Shown here: piece after piece, positions 1 through 6,157 of the stretch
Numbering within the stretch: the stretch's first letter is position 1
How the letters are laid out: every line of letters starts with the position of its first letter
Source: Calditrichia bacterium
GTDB lineage: Bacteria > Calditrichota > Calditrichia > RBG-13-44-9
DNA length: 6,311 bases
Assembly: GCA_026991005.1 (NCBI GenBank)
Contig: JALXCH010000254.1
Location: 1 to 6,311, forward strand
Direction: 5' to 3'
Made by a program: the position numbers and the translations under genes
The notes under the pieces: model-generated
Database searches by the model: none
Told to the model about the DNA's origin: nothing
Seen by the model: only the letters and a program-made list of their open reading frames with translations

Positions 1-2597
1 ATCCCGCGGGCATGCGCTTCGTTCACCAGTTGTTGAAAATCGGCCAGAGTCCCGTAATCGGATTCAATGGCGTAGTAATCCATCACCGAATAGCCGTGGT
101 CATCGGGACTTTCGTTAATGGGCATGAACCAGAGGGTATTGACTCCCAGGTCGGCAATTTCATCCAGCTTCTGAATAACGCCCTGGAAATCGCCCCGGGC
201 GGAAAAAGAACGGGGATAGATCTCGTACACCACGGCATCTTTCAACCAATCCGCACTCTGGTCTGTGGAAAACATACTGGCGGTGGAGTCGGTAATCCGC
301 AAAAATGAGCGGAAAAATGCGCGATGGCCCGCCGCATCGGTAATCACCAGATTAAAATAATATTCCCCCGCAACCGTGGGTTTGGGGAAACTCACCACAC
401 TTTGATGCGGATCGGAAAGGGTTACATTCTGGGGATTGTTGGGATCCATTTCCCAGTAGAAATCTGAAATATCGCCATCGGGATCGGTGGAACCGGAGGC
501 ATCCAGCACCATGGTACCCGAGGCGTTAATGAACACCACCTGCGGCCGGGGATTGTGATCCACCCAGCGGTTGACGATGATAGGTTGGGAATAACCGGTA
601 CTGCTGCCGTTACTGGCACGCGCCTGAATGAGATTGTCCCCTTCCTCCAGGGGGAGCTCCACGCTCCACTCCCCGTTACTTACAGCCACCGTAGTATCCA
701 CTCCATTCCGGGAAATGATGACCTGCGAGATGGCCGGATCGTCCACCGTGCCGCGCACCGTTTTGGTAGCCAGCACGGTGTGGGCATTGCGGGTCAGGAT
801 GGTGACCACGGGTGGTAAATTGCCCCAGGTGGAATCCAGATTGGTGGGAGAGAATTTCAGGAATCCCCTCCCCTCCCCATCCGGCAAGGCCAGATGCACA
901 TTGTTGAAATTGGCAAGAATGCGCTCCTGCAGGGGCACATCCAGCACATAATCGCAAAAGAGCAGATCATACACGTAGGGATTCCAGCCGGTGGAATCGC
1001 CACCCAGCGCCGGAGTTACCACCACCGTACCGCTGGCATCTTTCAGGAAGGTGTAGGCAGAAACGTACCAGGGGTGATTGAAACTGCCCAGAATTTGCTG
1101 GAGTTCCGTCAGGGAGAGGGCAAATTCGAACCGGTTGGCACCCAGCGCGGCGGTATTCAGCACAACGCTACTCCCAAACTGTGCGGGGTCTCGCTGGATC
1201 ATCAACCGATTTTCCGTATTGGGGTCGAAATTGGGATCGTGGGGATTGGCCAGAGTGAGGTACACTCCGTACCCGTTCCACTCCCGAACCAGCATATTGA
1301 CCCCGGCTTCAGCCGGTACCGGCATCCCGCTGGTATTTTCCATAAGATACAGTCCCACGCGGGTAGCAAAATCCAGTTCTCGCAGCGCAATGGAGAATTT
1401 CAGCGAATCGTGCGCCGGGGTTACCTGCAAACGAAATTCAGTAAAGTCGGTTGCTCCGGGAACCACCCCGGAAGGTTCCTGGTAACTCCCGGTACCGGTG
1501 TTATCCTTCACCGCATCCAGCACCCGAAGGCCATCGTAACCGGAGGGATACACGCCGAAATGAATCATGGCGGGACGGAAATCCACATCCAGGCTGTCCC
1601 GGGCGGTGATTTGTAACAGATGATTCCCCTCCGCTACCCCATTCAAACTGCCATAGATGCGCCCCATGCTGGCATCGTACTGATACGCCACATTGCTGCC
1701 ATCCAGCAGTACCTGAATGGTACTGGCATTGATCCCGGAAAAGGAAACACCCGGTTGCACCAGCGCCTGAAATGCGATTCCGTTACCACTGGAGAAAATT
1801 TCCCCCTGCTGCGGTTCCAGATAATAAAAATACCCGGCGCTGTCCGGATAAAAATAAAGCATGGAGTTGTTGTGATCGGCGGAATTCATGTGCGGATTGT
1901 CTGGGTCGTTAATCCAATCCTCGTTGCCCAGACCGTTGACATGGTACTTGTACTGAAGCACTGTATTGTAAGGAATTTCCAGACGCCGCCCCAGCACATC
2001 CGGATTACCGGTGCTGTACAGCGTGTCCGCCCCCTGGCTTCCCCAGCCATTAAAGGTGCCTTTGATTAATCCAAACGTTACCGGTGCATTCAGATAATTC
2101 AGGAAATAGCTCCGGTTGTCCAGCAGAAACACGTACGGGTACAGCCGCTGGACGACCTGTTCCAGAATAATATTCCAGTTGCTCCCCCCCACATTGTGGG
2201 CCCAGTTGGGACCAAAGGATTGCGGCGGCCCATCGTTGAACACATAGTGCAGGGAATAGATGGTGGAATCCGTGGGGATTCGGATGTACCACACCGTTCC
2301 GGAATAAAGGGACATGGGGGAACGGGCGGCAATGCCATCGGGTGCCAGAACGGTTCCCGGCGGCCAGAGGTATTGGGGCGGTGCCTGCCAGTTGCCGGTC
2401 CCCAGTTCATTCACTCCCCAGTGAATGGTTAAGGTGCTCACATTGTTGGGCATCTCGGGATTCTGGGTGGGATTGAAGTAAATGGTGATGGTATCTCCCG
2501 GTACGGGATTCGCCGGTTCCCACCAGCTTCCATTTTGCCCGAAAGCAGAGAGGGTGAACAGTATCATCATCAGAAAAATCATCGATTTCATTTTCAT
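1..2597 (-). CDS. Secreted multidomain GH13 alpha-amylase-family enzyme, 3' end missing
   Basis: The frame is open from an ATG at 2597 to the window edge (865 codons, no stop). A signal peptide spans residues 1-21 (MKMK, hydrophobic stretch, ending AFGQ), so the protein is exported. Modules I read in order: CBM25/26-like starch-binding fold, 24-145 (YVFNDG, NVGGSNW); CBM48/AMPK-beta-like, 163-250 (KGTFNGWG, then YKYHVNG and INDPDNP); bacterial Ig-like, 258-335; glucodextranase C-like/DOMON-type, 345-585 (LDAVKDNTGTGSY, PGATDFTEFRL); glucodextranase B-like, 594-676; PKD, 683-768 (LDASGSTDPDGDI); and the start of a GH13 barrel from about 783 (VVYEIYPRSF, LWFMPINES, HGYSVMDYY, YGTLADF). GH13 enzymes act on alpha-glucosidic bonds; starch or a related glucan is the inferred substrate. 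The catalytic Asp/Glu/Asp and any C-terminal sorting domain lie outside the window, so activity cannot be judged. It may share regulation with the upstream regulator-amylase pair, but its own leader suggests a separate promoter. Confidence 0.93.
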   Translation of the reverse strand, partial: MKMKSMIFLMMILFTLSAFGQNGSWWEPANPVPGDTITIYFNPTQNPEMPNNVSTLTIHWGVNELGTGNWQAPPQYLWPPGTVLAPDGIAARSPMSLYSGTVWYIRIPTDSTIYSLHYVFNDGPPQSFGPNWAHNVGGSNWNIILEQVVQRLYPYVFLLDNRSYFLNYLNAPVTFGLIKGTFNGWGSQGADTLYSTGNPDVLGRRLEIPYNTVLQYKYHVNGLGNEDWINDPDNPHMNSADHNNSMLYFYPDSAGYFYYLEPQQGEIFSSGNGIAFQALVQPGVSFSGINASTIQVLLDGSNVAYQYDASMGRIYGSLNGVAEGNHLLQITARDSLDVDFRPAMIHFGVYPSGYDGLRVLDAVKDNTGTGSYQEPSGVVPGATDFTEFRLQVTPAHDSLKFSIALRELDFATRVGLYLMENTSGMPVPAEAGVNMLVREWNGYGVYLTLANPHDPNFDPNTENRLMIQRDPAQFGSSVVLNTAALGANRFEFALSLTELQQILGSFNHPWYVSAYTFLKDASGTVVVTPALGGDSTGWNPYVYDLLFCDYVLDVPLQERILANFNNVHLALPDGEGRGFLKFSPTNLDSTWGNLPPVVTILTRNAHTVLATKTVRGTVDDPAISQVIISRNGVDTTVAVSNGEWSVELPLEEGDNLIQARASNGSSTGYSQPIIVNRWVDHNPRPQVVFINASGTMVLDASGSTDPDGDISDFYWEMDPNNPQNVTLSDPHQSVVSFPKPTVAGEYYFNLVITDAAGHRAFFRSFLRITDSTASMFSTDQSADWLKDAVVYEIYPRSFSARGDFQGVIQKLDEIADLGVNTLWFMPINESPDDHGYSVMDYYAIESDYGTLADFQQLVNEAHARG

Positions 2598-2605
2598 GGA
2601 AAAAA

Positions 2606-2610
2606 CCTCA
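2606..2610 (-). promoter_or_regulatory. Ribosome binding site of the large amylase
   Basis: TGAGG on the minus strand lies 8 bases before the ATG at 2597. A second in-frame ATG occurs two codons later (2591), but the spacing favours the upstream one. The start also places a typical positively charged signal-peptide n-region (MKMK) first. Confidence 0.7.
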
Positions 2611-2656
2611 ATTTTTTTAATCTATTACACCTATTTTTTATTGACTTATCACCTAC

Positions 2657-2691
2657 TCACAGAATTCTTCTAATTCACGGAATTCTTCTAA
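2657..2691 (-). repeat. Two head-to-tail 18-bp repeats upstream of the large amylase; candidate operator
   Basis: Read on the minus strand, the unit TTAGAAGAATTCYGTGAR occurs twice directly abutting. The two 17-base cores differ at one position (C or T after GAATTC). Each core contains the palindrome GAATTC, and the start-to-start distance is 18 bp. The pair sits 60-95 bases upstream of the start codon at 2597, where a promoter or activator/repressor site would be expected. A binding role is inferred; I recognise no known operator consensus. Confidence 0.5.
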
Positions 2692-2766
2692 AGAAACTAA
2701 AAACCTAACCGCAACATTCGCAGGGGAAAGCGCAACGAAGGCACAGGGAACCTCCCAATTTCAAGT

Positions 2767-2796
2767 AAATCCTCATGTTTTTAAGGATTTTTTTTT
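2767..2796 (+). terminator. AT-rich hairpin followed by a T-run (weak terminator candidate)
   Basis: AAATCCT (2767-2773) pairs with AGGATTT (2784-2790) around a 10-base loop. The run of nine T (2788-2796) begins within the right arm. The polarity fits plus-strand termination, but no plus-strand gene lies upstream. On the minus strand the T-run becomes an A-run preceding the hairpin, so it would be a poor terminator for the 465-aa amylase. The stem is short and AT-rich. Confidence 0.3.
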
Positions 2797-2851
2797 GGCG
2801 CCATCCACAGGTCGTGTTTCCTTCCCCGCAAAATGTTTTGGGTGCCGGTTT

Positions 2852-4249
2852 TCATTTCTTTCCCAGATATATTTTTGCGGAAAACGGCATCATATCCCCC
2901 ACCTTTCCGGTTCGCACATTGAGTGTTTCCCGGGAATGATTCCAGAGTCGGAAATCCCATCCCTGCAATTGCTGAAGCAGCGAATCGCGAATCACCACCC
3001 GGCTATTCACCACAGTTCGATTGGCAAAATTAAACACCGCCACCGCAGCGGAATGCCTGCCAATCCGGGCAAAAGCGGTAAGGGAAGCGGGAACGTTGGT
3101 GCGCACCTCCACGAAATTCCCCTCGGTAAAGCAGTCGTACGTTTTACGCAGACGAATTAACCGGCGGTACATCCCCCGAAGGGCGGTATCCACTTCCGCC
3201 CAGTTGAGCTCCGATTTGTCGAACAATCCCGGTTTTTGCACCGCTCCCATTTCCTGCCCGGCATAAATGAGCGGAATGCCCGGGGCGGTAAAAATGAATG
3301 TAGCAAACACCTCAATTGCCTCCGGACCGAAGACCGAGAGGGCGCGCTGCTCGTCGTGATTTTCCAGAAAACGCATGGGGAGGGCATTACGGGGATAGCG
3401 GGCATCTTTTTCGGCAATGAGGTGGCTGGCTTCGTGGGCTTCCTTTTTCCCTTCGCGAATTTCCCTGAGCAGATGGTAAAGCGTCCAGTCGTAATCGGAG
3501 TTAAATCCCGCGACGATGAGCTGGGGATCTTCCCATTCCGCCAGCAGGTAGAGTTCCCGTTTTAACGCTCGCAAACGCGGGATGGCTTCTTCCCAGAAAT
3601 CAAGCGGTACCATTCCCGCCACATCGCAGCGATAGCCATCGATATCAAACTCCCGAATCCAGTACTCCATGGTTTCAATCATGTAGCGGCGCAGTTCGGG
3701 ATTATCGTAATTGAAATCGGTGATGTCGCTCCAATCCGCCACTTCGCGGGTAAAATTCCCCTCTGCATCGCGCATGAACCAATCCGGATGTTCCCGCATC
3801 AGCACATTGTCGTTCGAGGCGTGGTTAGGCACCATCCCGATAATTACCTTCAACCCGCGGCGGTGGACTTCCTTTACCAGGGTGCGGAAGTCCTCTTCCG
3901 TTCCCAGTTCGGGATTCACCCGCCGGAAATCCCGAACGGAGAAAGGGCTTCCCAGCGTCCCCTTACGTCCCTTCTCGCCAATGGGATAGATGGGCAGCAA
4001 CCAGATGATATCCACATTGAGCTGGCGGATGTAGTCCAGTTTCTCCTGCAACGCCCGGAAGGTTCCCTGATGGGTGTACACGCGGGGGAACACCTGGTAC
4101 AACACCCCATGGCGCGCCCACTCCGGCGCCACCGGCCCCTCCAAATGGCTGAAATCCGCCAATTCCTGCCCGCTTCCATGACGGCGTTCACAATACAGAA
4201 CCAGCATTAAAAACGAAAGCATGATGACCAAACTCCATCGTAAGCGCAT
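2852..4249 (-). CDS. Exported GH13 alpha-amylase-family glycoside hydrolase
   Basis: The 465-aa protein is near full length for a single-domain GH13. Residues 1-20 form an export signal (MRLR, hydrophobic core, Cys20); LVLYC resembles a lipobox, but Tyr before Cys is atypical, so lipoprotein status is uncertain. Barrel motifs visible: LPIYP and GSPFSVRDFRRVNPELGT (86-116); region I GMVPNH (138-143); region II GYRCDVAGMVP with Arg207 and nucleophile Asp209; region III LLAEW with acid/base Glu238; region IV FLENHDEQR with His298-Asp299. APGIPLIYAGQE (322-333) is typical of the family, and a beta-rich C domain follows (about 378-465). The overall pattern (RKGTLGSPFSV, FDIDGYRCDVAGMVP, AEWEDP) matches a GH13 group common in Bacteroidota-type bacteria. 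The region I Asp is replaced by Gly138. The likely role is periplasmic or envelope-bound cleavage of malto-oligosaccharides. It starts 6 bases after the regulator's stop, and its likely Shine-Dalgarno GAGG (4259-4262) lies within the regulator's last codons, suggesting translational coupling. Confidence 0.95.
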   Translation of the reverse strand: MRLRWSLVIMLSFLMLVLYCERRHGSGQELADFSHLEGPVAPEWARHGVLYQVFPRVYTHQGTFRALQEKLDYIRQLNVDIIWLLPIYPIGEKGRKGTLGSPFSVRDFRRVNPELGTEEDFRTLVKEVHRRGLKVIIGMVPNHASNDNVLMREHPDWFMRDAEGNFTREVADWSDITDFNYDNPELRRYMIETMEYWIREFDIDGYRCDVAGMVPLDFWEEAIPRLRALKRELYLLAEWEDPQLIVAGFNSDYDWTLYHLLREIREGKKEAHEASHLIAEKDARYPRNALPMRFLENHDEQRALSVFGPEAIEVFATFIFTAPGIPLIYAGQEMGAVQKPGLFDKSELNWAEVDTALRGMYRRLIRLRKTYDCFTEGNFVEVRTNVPASLTAFARIGRHSAAVAVFNFANRTVVNSRVVIRDSLLQQLQGWDFRLWNHSRETLNVRTGKVGDMMPFSAKIYLGKK

Positions 4250-4255
4250 CGGTTC

Positions 4256-5149
4256 CTACCTCATTTCCTCCGGTAAAAATTTGGACCCGTTGGCGTGCAT
4301 GCGAGCCAGTTTTAAGGAATAATCCAGGTTAATGAGGGGATTGTCCGGATATTTCTCCCGCAGGAGCTGACCCAGCAGTTCCAGTTCGCCGGGATGCATC
4401 TCCAGCACGGCATCGCGCACATCCGTTCCGGTACGGATTCCAAACAGGGTAATGTCCAGCACGATGTGATTGGCAGCTATTTGCACAATGGCTTTGTTGC
4501 GCGTCCAGGCGGTTTTGCACTGCATTAAGCGATTGGCTTCGCCCATGATGAGCTCTTCCCGATCCCGCACCAGAATAATTTTGTGATCCCACACCTTTTC
4601 CAGTTGTTTTTCGTCCAACCCGTAACTGTACACCAATCCCACCTGGGGCAGACTGGTGAAGGAGAAAAGAATCACCTTCACCCCTCGCTGGACGGCTTCC
4701 TCCAGCTCCCGGCGCAGTTCTTCGAATTCCTTCCGCCACAGAGAAAGGTAGATCTCCTGATGCGCTTCCCGGATCATCTCCCGCGCTTTGGAAATGAGAT
4801 TGTCGTAGCCGGTGATATTCCAGAGCTGGCCGGACTCGATGTCAATTTGCACTTCCGAAAGGCTCTTGCGCAGATCTTCCACTTTTTGTTTGAATCGCTG
4901 CTCCAGCATTTTCAGGAACTCTTCCGGTGGTAAAGGCACGTACTTTTCCGGCTGGGTAGAGAGGGCGCTCACAGCGCCGTAGGATTCCAGCCGACGGATG
5001 ACGTCGTAAATGGCGGAACGGGGCACTCCGGAATTTTTACTCAACTCGTAGCGGGTGGCGGGATGATGTTGCAGCAGGGAAACATAGGCCCGCGCCTCAT
5101 AGCGGGTGAATCCCAGTTCGGCCATTTTTCGGGAAATTTTATCCAGCAT
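4256..5149 (-). CDS. TrmB-family sugar-responsive transcriptional regulator
   Basis: The 297-aa cytoplasmic DNA-binding protein begins with a TrmB-type winged helix-turn-helix (about 1-75: LGFTRYEARAYVSLL, then the recognition segment SGVPRSAIYDVIRRLES at 40-56, and the wing up to KYVPLPPEEF). A charged helix follows, probably a coiled coil for dimerisation (about 78-105). The effector domain (about 112-240) resembles the PLD-like fold of this family: QEIYLSLW, QRGVKVILFS, VRDREELIMGE and AWTRNKAIVQIAANHIVLDI. The C-terminal tail (245-297) matches nothing I recognise. TrmB proteins classically control maltose/trehalose uptake in archaea, and bacterial homologues occur beside sugar genes. Placement directly before an amylase suggests control of this locus, with a malto-oligosaccharide as a plausible but inferred ligand. 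The start at 5149 is supported by AAAGGA (5155-5160) five bases upstream. Confidence 0.9.
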   Translation of the reverse strand: MLDKISRKMAELGFTRYEARAYVSLLQHHPATRYELSKNSGVPRSAIYDVIRRLESYGAVSALSTQPEKYVPLPPEEFLKMLEQRFKQKVEDLRKSLSEVQIDIESGQLWNITGYDNLISKAREMIREAHQEIYLSLWRKEFEELRRELEEAVQRGVKVILFSFTSLPQVGLVYSYGLDEKQLEKVWDHKIILVRDREELIMGEANRLMQCKTAWTRNKAIVQIAANHIVLDITLFGIRTGTDVRDAVLEMHPGELELLGQLLREKYPDNPLINLDYSLKLARMHANGSKFLPEEMR

Positions 5150-5154
5150 CCTGA

Positions 5155-5160
5155 TCCTTT
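5155..5160 (-). promoter_or_regulatory. Ribosome binding site of the TrmB-family regulator
   Basis: AAAGGA on the minus strand lies five bases before the ATG at 5149. It fixes the start at the residue where the TrmB-type helix-turn-helix domain normally begins. Confidence 0.6.
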
Positions 5161-5212
5161 ATTTAATTTTATTGATGAAATTTTTCAACAATTTATCCTC
5201 ACATTCTCAATA

Positions 5213-5238
5213 AATTTACAACCGGTTTACAGTAAATT
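5213..5238 (-). promoter_or_regulatory. Inverted repeat upstream of the regulator; candidate autoregulatory site
   Basis: AATTTAC (5213-5219) and GTAAATT (5232-5238) form perfect 7-bp inverted arms around a 12-base spacer that contains AACCGGTT. The element lies 64-89 bases upstream of the regulator start at 5149, in AT-rich DNA. The centre-to-centre arm distance of 19 bp would allow binding by a dimer. It does not match the archaeal TrmB or TGM motifs that I know, and AT-rich inverted repeats of this size can occur by chance. Confidence 0.3.
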
Positions 5239-5290
5239 CCACCTTGCAAATTACTATTTTTTTAACCGCCAGGGGCGGAGAGGTAGTGCT

Positions 5291-5332
5291 ATGGACGTTA
5301 AAGAATTTCATATCACTAATTCCAATCGTTAA
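5291..5332 (+). other. Possible 13-codon ORF with good Shine-Dalgarno (leader peptide or chance)
   Basis: ATG at 5291 opens 13 codons (MDVKEFHITNSNR) ending at a TAA at 5330-5332. GGAGAGG (5277-5283) sits seven bases upstream, which is ideal spacing, and a perfect hairpin with a T-rich tail begins 21 bases after the stop. The arrangement resembles a tiny plus-strand transcription unit. No homologue is recognised and the ORF is too short to support coding on its own. Confidence 0.15.
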
Positions 5333-5353
5333 ATCCTAAATTTCATTGTTCAT

Positions 5354-5390
5354 CCCGTCCCTTCGGGACGGGGTTTGTTTTGGTTTTTTC
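5354..5390 (+). terminator. GC-rich perfect hairpin with T-rich tail
   Basis: CCCGTCCC (5354-5361) and GGGACGGG (5365-5372) form an 8-bp GC-rich stem with a TTC triloop. A T-rich stretch follows on the plus strand (5374-5389). The shape is that of an intrinsic terminator, but the near-copy at 5428 suggests a mobile or repeated hairpin module rather than the terminator of a specific gene. Confidence 0.45.
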
Positions 5391-5395
5391 CATTT

Positions 5396-5416
5396 CCCAC
5401 AAATGGAATTTGTGGG
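5396..5416. repeat. Perfect 9-bp hairpin, CCCACAAAT/ATTTGTGGG
   Basis: CCCACAAAT (5396-5404) and ATTTGTGGG (5408-5416) pair perfectly around a GGA triloop. There is no T-run after it on either strand. It sits between two copies of the CCGTCCC hairpin, making a compact three-hairpin cluster. It resembles the short palindromic intergenic repeats common in such genomes. Confidence 0.5.
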
Positions 5417-5427
5417 CTAGTGGCATT

Positions 5428-5453
5428 CCGTCCCTTCGGGACGGTTTTATTTT
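5428..5453 (+). terminator. Second copy of the CCGTCCC hairpin with T-rich tail
   Basis: CCGTCCC (5428-5434) pairs with GGGACGG (5438-5444) around the same TTC triloop as the hairpin at 5354, and TTTTATTTT follows (5445-5453). Two identical 17-base cores 75 bases apart indicate a repeated element. No plus-strand gene precedes it, so a true termination role is unproven. Confidence 0.4.
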
Positions 5454-5483
5454 GCCATCCTTCGTTTCTTTGCGTCACCATTA

Positions 5484-5670
5484 AGTTTTGTGGTTTTTTA
5501 ACCGCAACGGCCACAAAGAATTCGCAAAGGTCGCAAAGGATTTGTAATTTTTTATTCGCAGAATGCTCCACCGCGCACTTTGCGCCATCTTTGCGTGCTT
5601 TGCGGTTTATTTTTTAAAGTACCAGAATTAAAAATCCTCCTGTTCAGCGTTCAAAACCAATCCCCATTTT
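5484..5670. repeat. Long-hairpin intergenic repeat, copy A
   Basis: The unit opens with a GTGGTTTTTTAACCGC motif (5490-5505), continues with CGCAAAGG words, then a variable AT-rich middle, then CTTTGCG words, and closes with CTTTGCGGTT (5598-5607) and a conserved tail TTTTTAAAGTACCAGAATTA (5611-5630). The left arm here is degenerate (AACCGCAACGG). Positions 5572-5632 match copy B at 5811-5871 without difference, and similarity continues to about 5670. Reading frames through it are repetitive (LCVLCGLFF, KNSQRSQRIC) and are not genes. Confidence 0.85.
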
Positions 5671-5693
5671 TGCACCGCATCCTTCGGACACTT

Positions 5694-5909
5694 TTCATTC
5701 CCTTCTGTGCCTTCTGTGTCCTCTGTGGTTTTTTAACCGCAAAGGTCGCCAAGAATTCGCAAAGGTCGCAAAGGATTTGTCATTTTTTTCTTTTTCGCAG
5801 AATATTTCATCGCGCACTTTGCGCCATCTTTGCGTGCTTTGCGGTTTATTTTTTAAAGTACCAGAATTAAAAACCCTCCTGTCCAGTATTCAAAACCAAT
5901 CCCCATTTT
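5694..5909. repeat. Long-hairpin intergenic repeat, copy B
   Basis: This is the most complete copy. A CTTCTGTG-type direct-repeat leader (5701-5728) precedes AACCGCAAAG (5735-5744), which pairs perfectly with CTTTGCGGTT (5837-5846). The inner words CGCAAAGG and CTTTGCG extend an imperfect stem of about 35 bases per arm around an AT-rich loop. The shared tail runs to CCAATCCCCATTT (5896-5908). It lies 239 bases from copy A. The fold would form in RNA from either strand. Confidence 0.85.
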
Positions 5910-5945
5910 ACATTTATCATTTTACATTTATCATTTATCATTTTT
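5904..5945. repeat. ATTTATC/ATTTTAC simple-repeat tract 1
   Basis: Repeated CATTTTAC and CATTTATC heptamer/octamer words follow directly on the tail of repeat copy B. The tract is low-complexity and non-coding, and a likely site of slippage and copy-number variation. Confidence 0.75.
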
Positions 5946-5946
5946 T

Positions 5947-6010
5947 GCACAGCATCCTTGGGACATTTTACATTTTATGCCCAGCATCCTACCCGTGCGC
6001 AGCATCCTGT
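5947..6010. repeat. Dispersed GCnCAGCATCCT short repeats
   Basis: The 12-base word occurs as GCACAGCATCCT (5948-5959), GCCCAGCATCCT (5979-5990) and GCGCAGCATCCT (5998-6009). A related GCACCGCATCCT lies between repeat copies A and B (5672-5683). No promoter or gene context explains them; they look like part of the same repeat landscape. Confidence 0.55.
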
Positions 6011-6110
6011 GGAATATCCGAAGGATCCTGTGGACGGGCTCTGACCGAACGGTTCCCTATCCGATACGGACTCCCGGAACGGGTCTGTGACTGAGAGCGG
6101 GACGAGCGGA
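6011..6110. other. GC-rich unassigned patch between repeats
   Basis: About 100 bases are clearly more GC-rich than the surrounding repeats. The patch contains weak self-complementarity, for example GCTCT (6038-6042) with AGAGC (6094-6098), and also CCGATACGG. I see no tRNA cloverleaf, no convincing ORF and no recognised RNA family. Confidence 0.35.
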
Positions 6111-6157
6111 CATTTTACATTTATCATTTATCATTTATCATTTTTCATTTTAAATTT
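6111..6157. repeat. ATTTATC simple-repeat tract 2
   Basis: CATTTTACATTTATC followed by several ATTTATC units and degenerate TTTTTCATTTT leads into repeat copy C. It is the same low-complexity type as the tract after copy B, so the simple repeat and the long hairpin appear to travel together. Confidence 0.75.

Larger units (their letters stand above)
2598..2851. other. Intergenic region between the two amylase genes
   Basis: This 254-base gap contains no credible gene. It holds the leader of the large amylase (AT-rich, RBS and 18-bp tandem repeat), a stretch at 2708-2752 (accgcaacattcgcag, gcgcaacgaaggcacag) that looks like a decayed relative of the repeat family at the right end, and a hairpin with a T-run at 2767-2796. 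I could not assign a convincing -35/-10 pair. No strong minus-strand terminator follows the 465-aa amylase, so read-through into the large amylase is possible. Confidence 0.6.

Noticed and set aside
894..1616. 240-codon plus-strand open frame opposite the large amylase
   Set aside because: It lies wholly antisense to a frame with recognisable CBM, Ig and glucodextranase-like modules, and its translation shows no family motif. It is a by-product of the composition of the real gene.
2641..2669. Plus-strand promoter starting with TTGACT at 2641
   Set aside because: No acceptable -10 hexamer lies 16-18 bases downstream, and no plus-strand gene follows.
3788..4210. 140-codon plus-strand open frame opposite the 465-aa amylase
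   Set aside because: It is antisense to the conserved GH13 motifs, which explain the sequence fully. No Shine-Dalgarno or homology supports it.
5375..6094. Overlapping plus-strand open frames of 80-105 codons in the right-hand region
   Set aside because: They translate the nucleotide repeats (LCVLCGLFF, KNSQRSQRIC) and repeat as the DNA repeats. This is a familiar source of false gene calls.
6011..6110. tRNA or structured small RNA gene
   Set aside because: The GC-rich patch shows only short scattered complementarity, with no T-loop, anticodon arm or CCA-end pattern.
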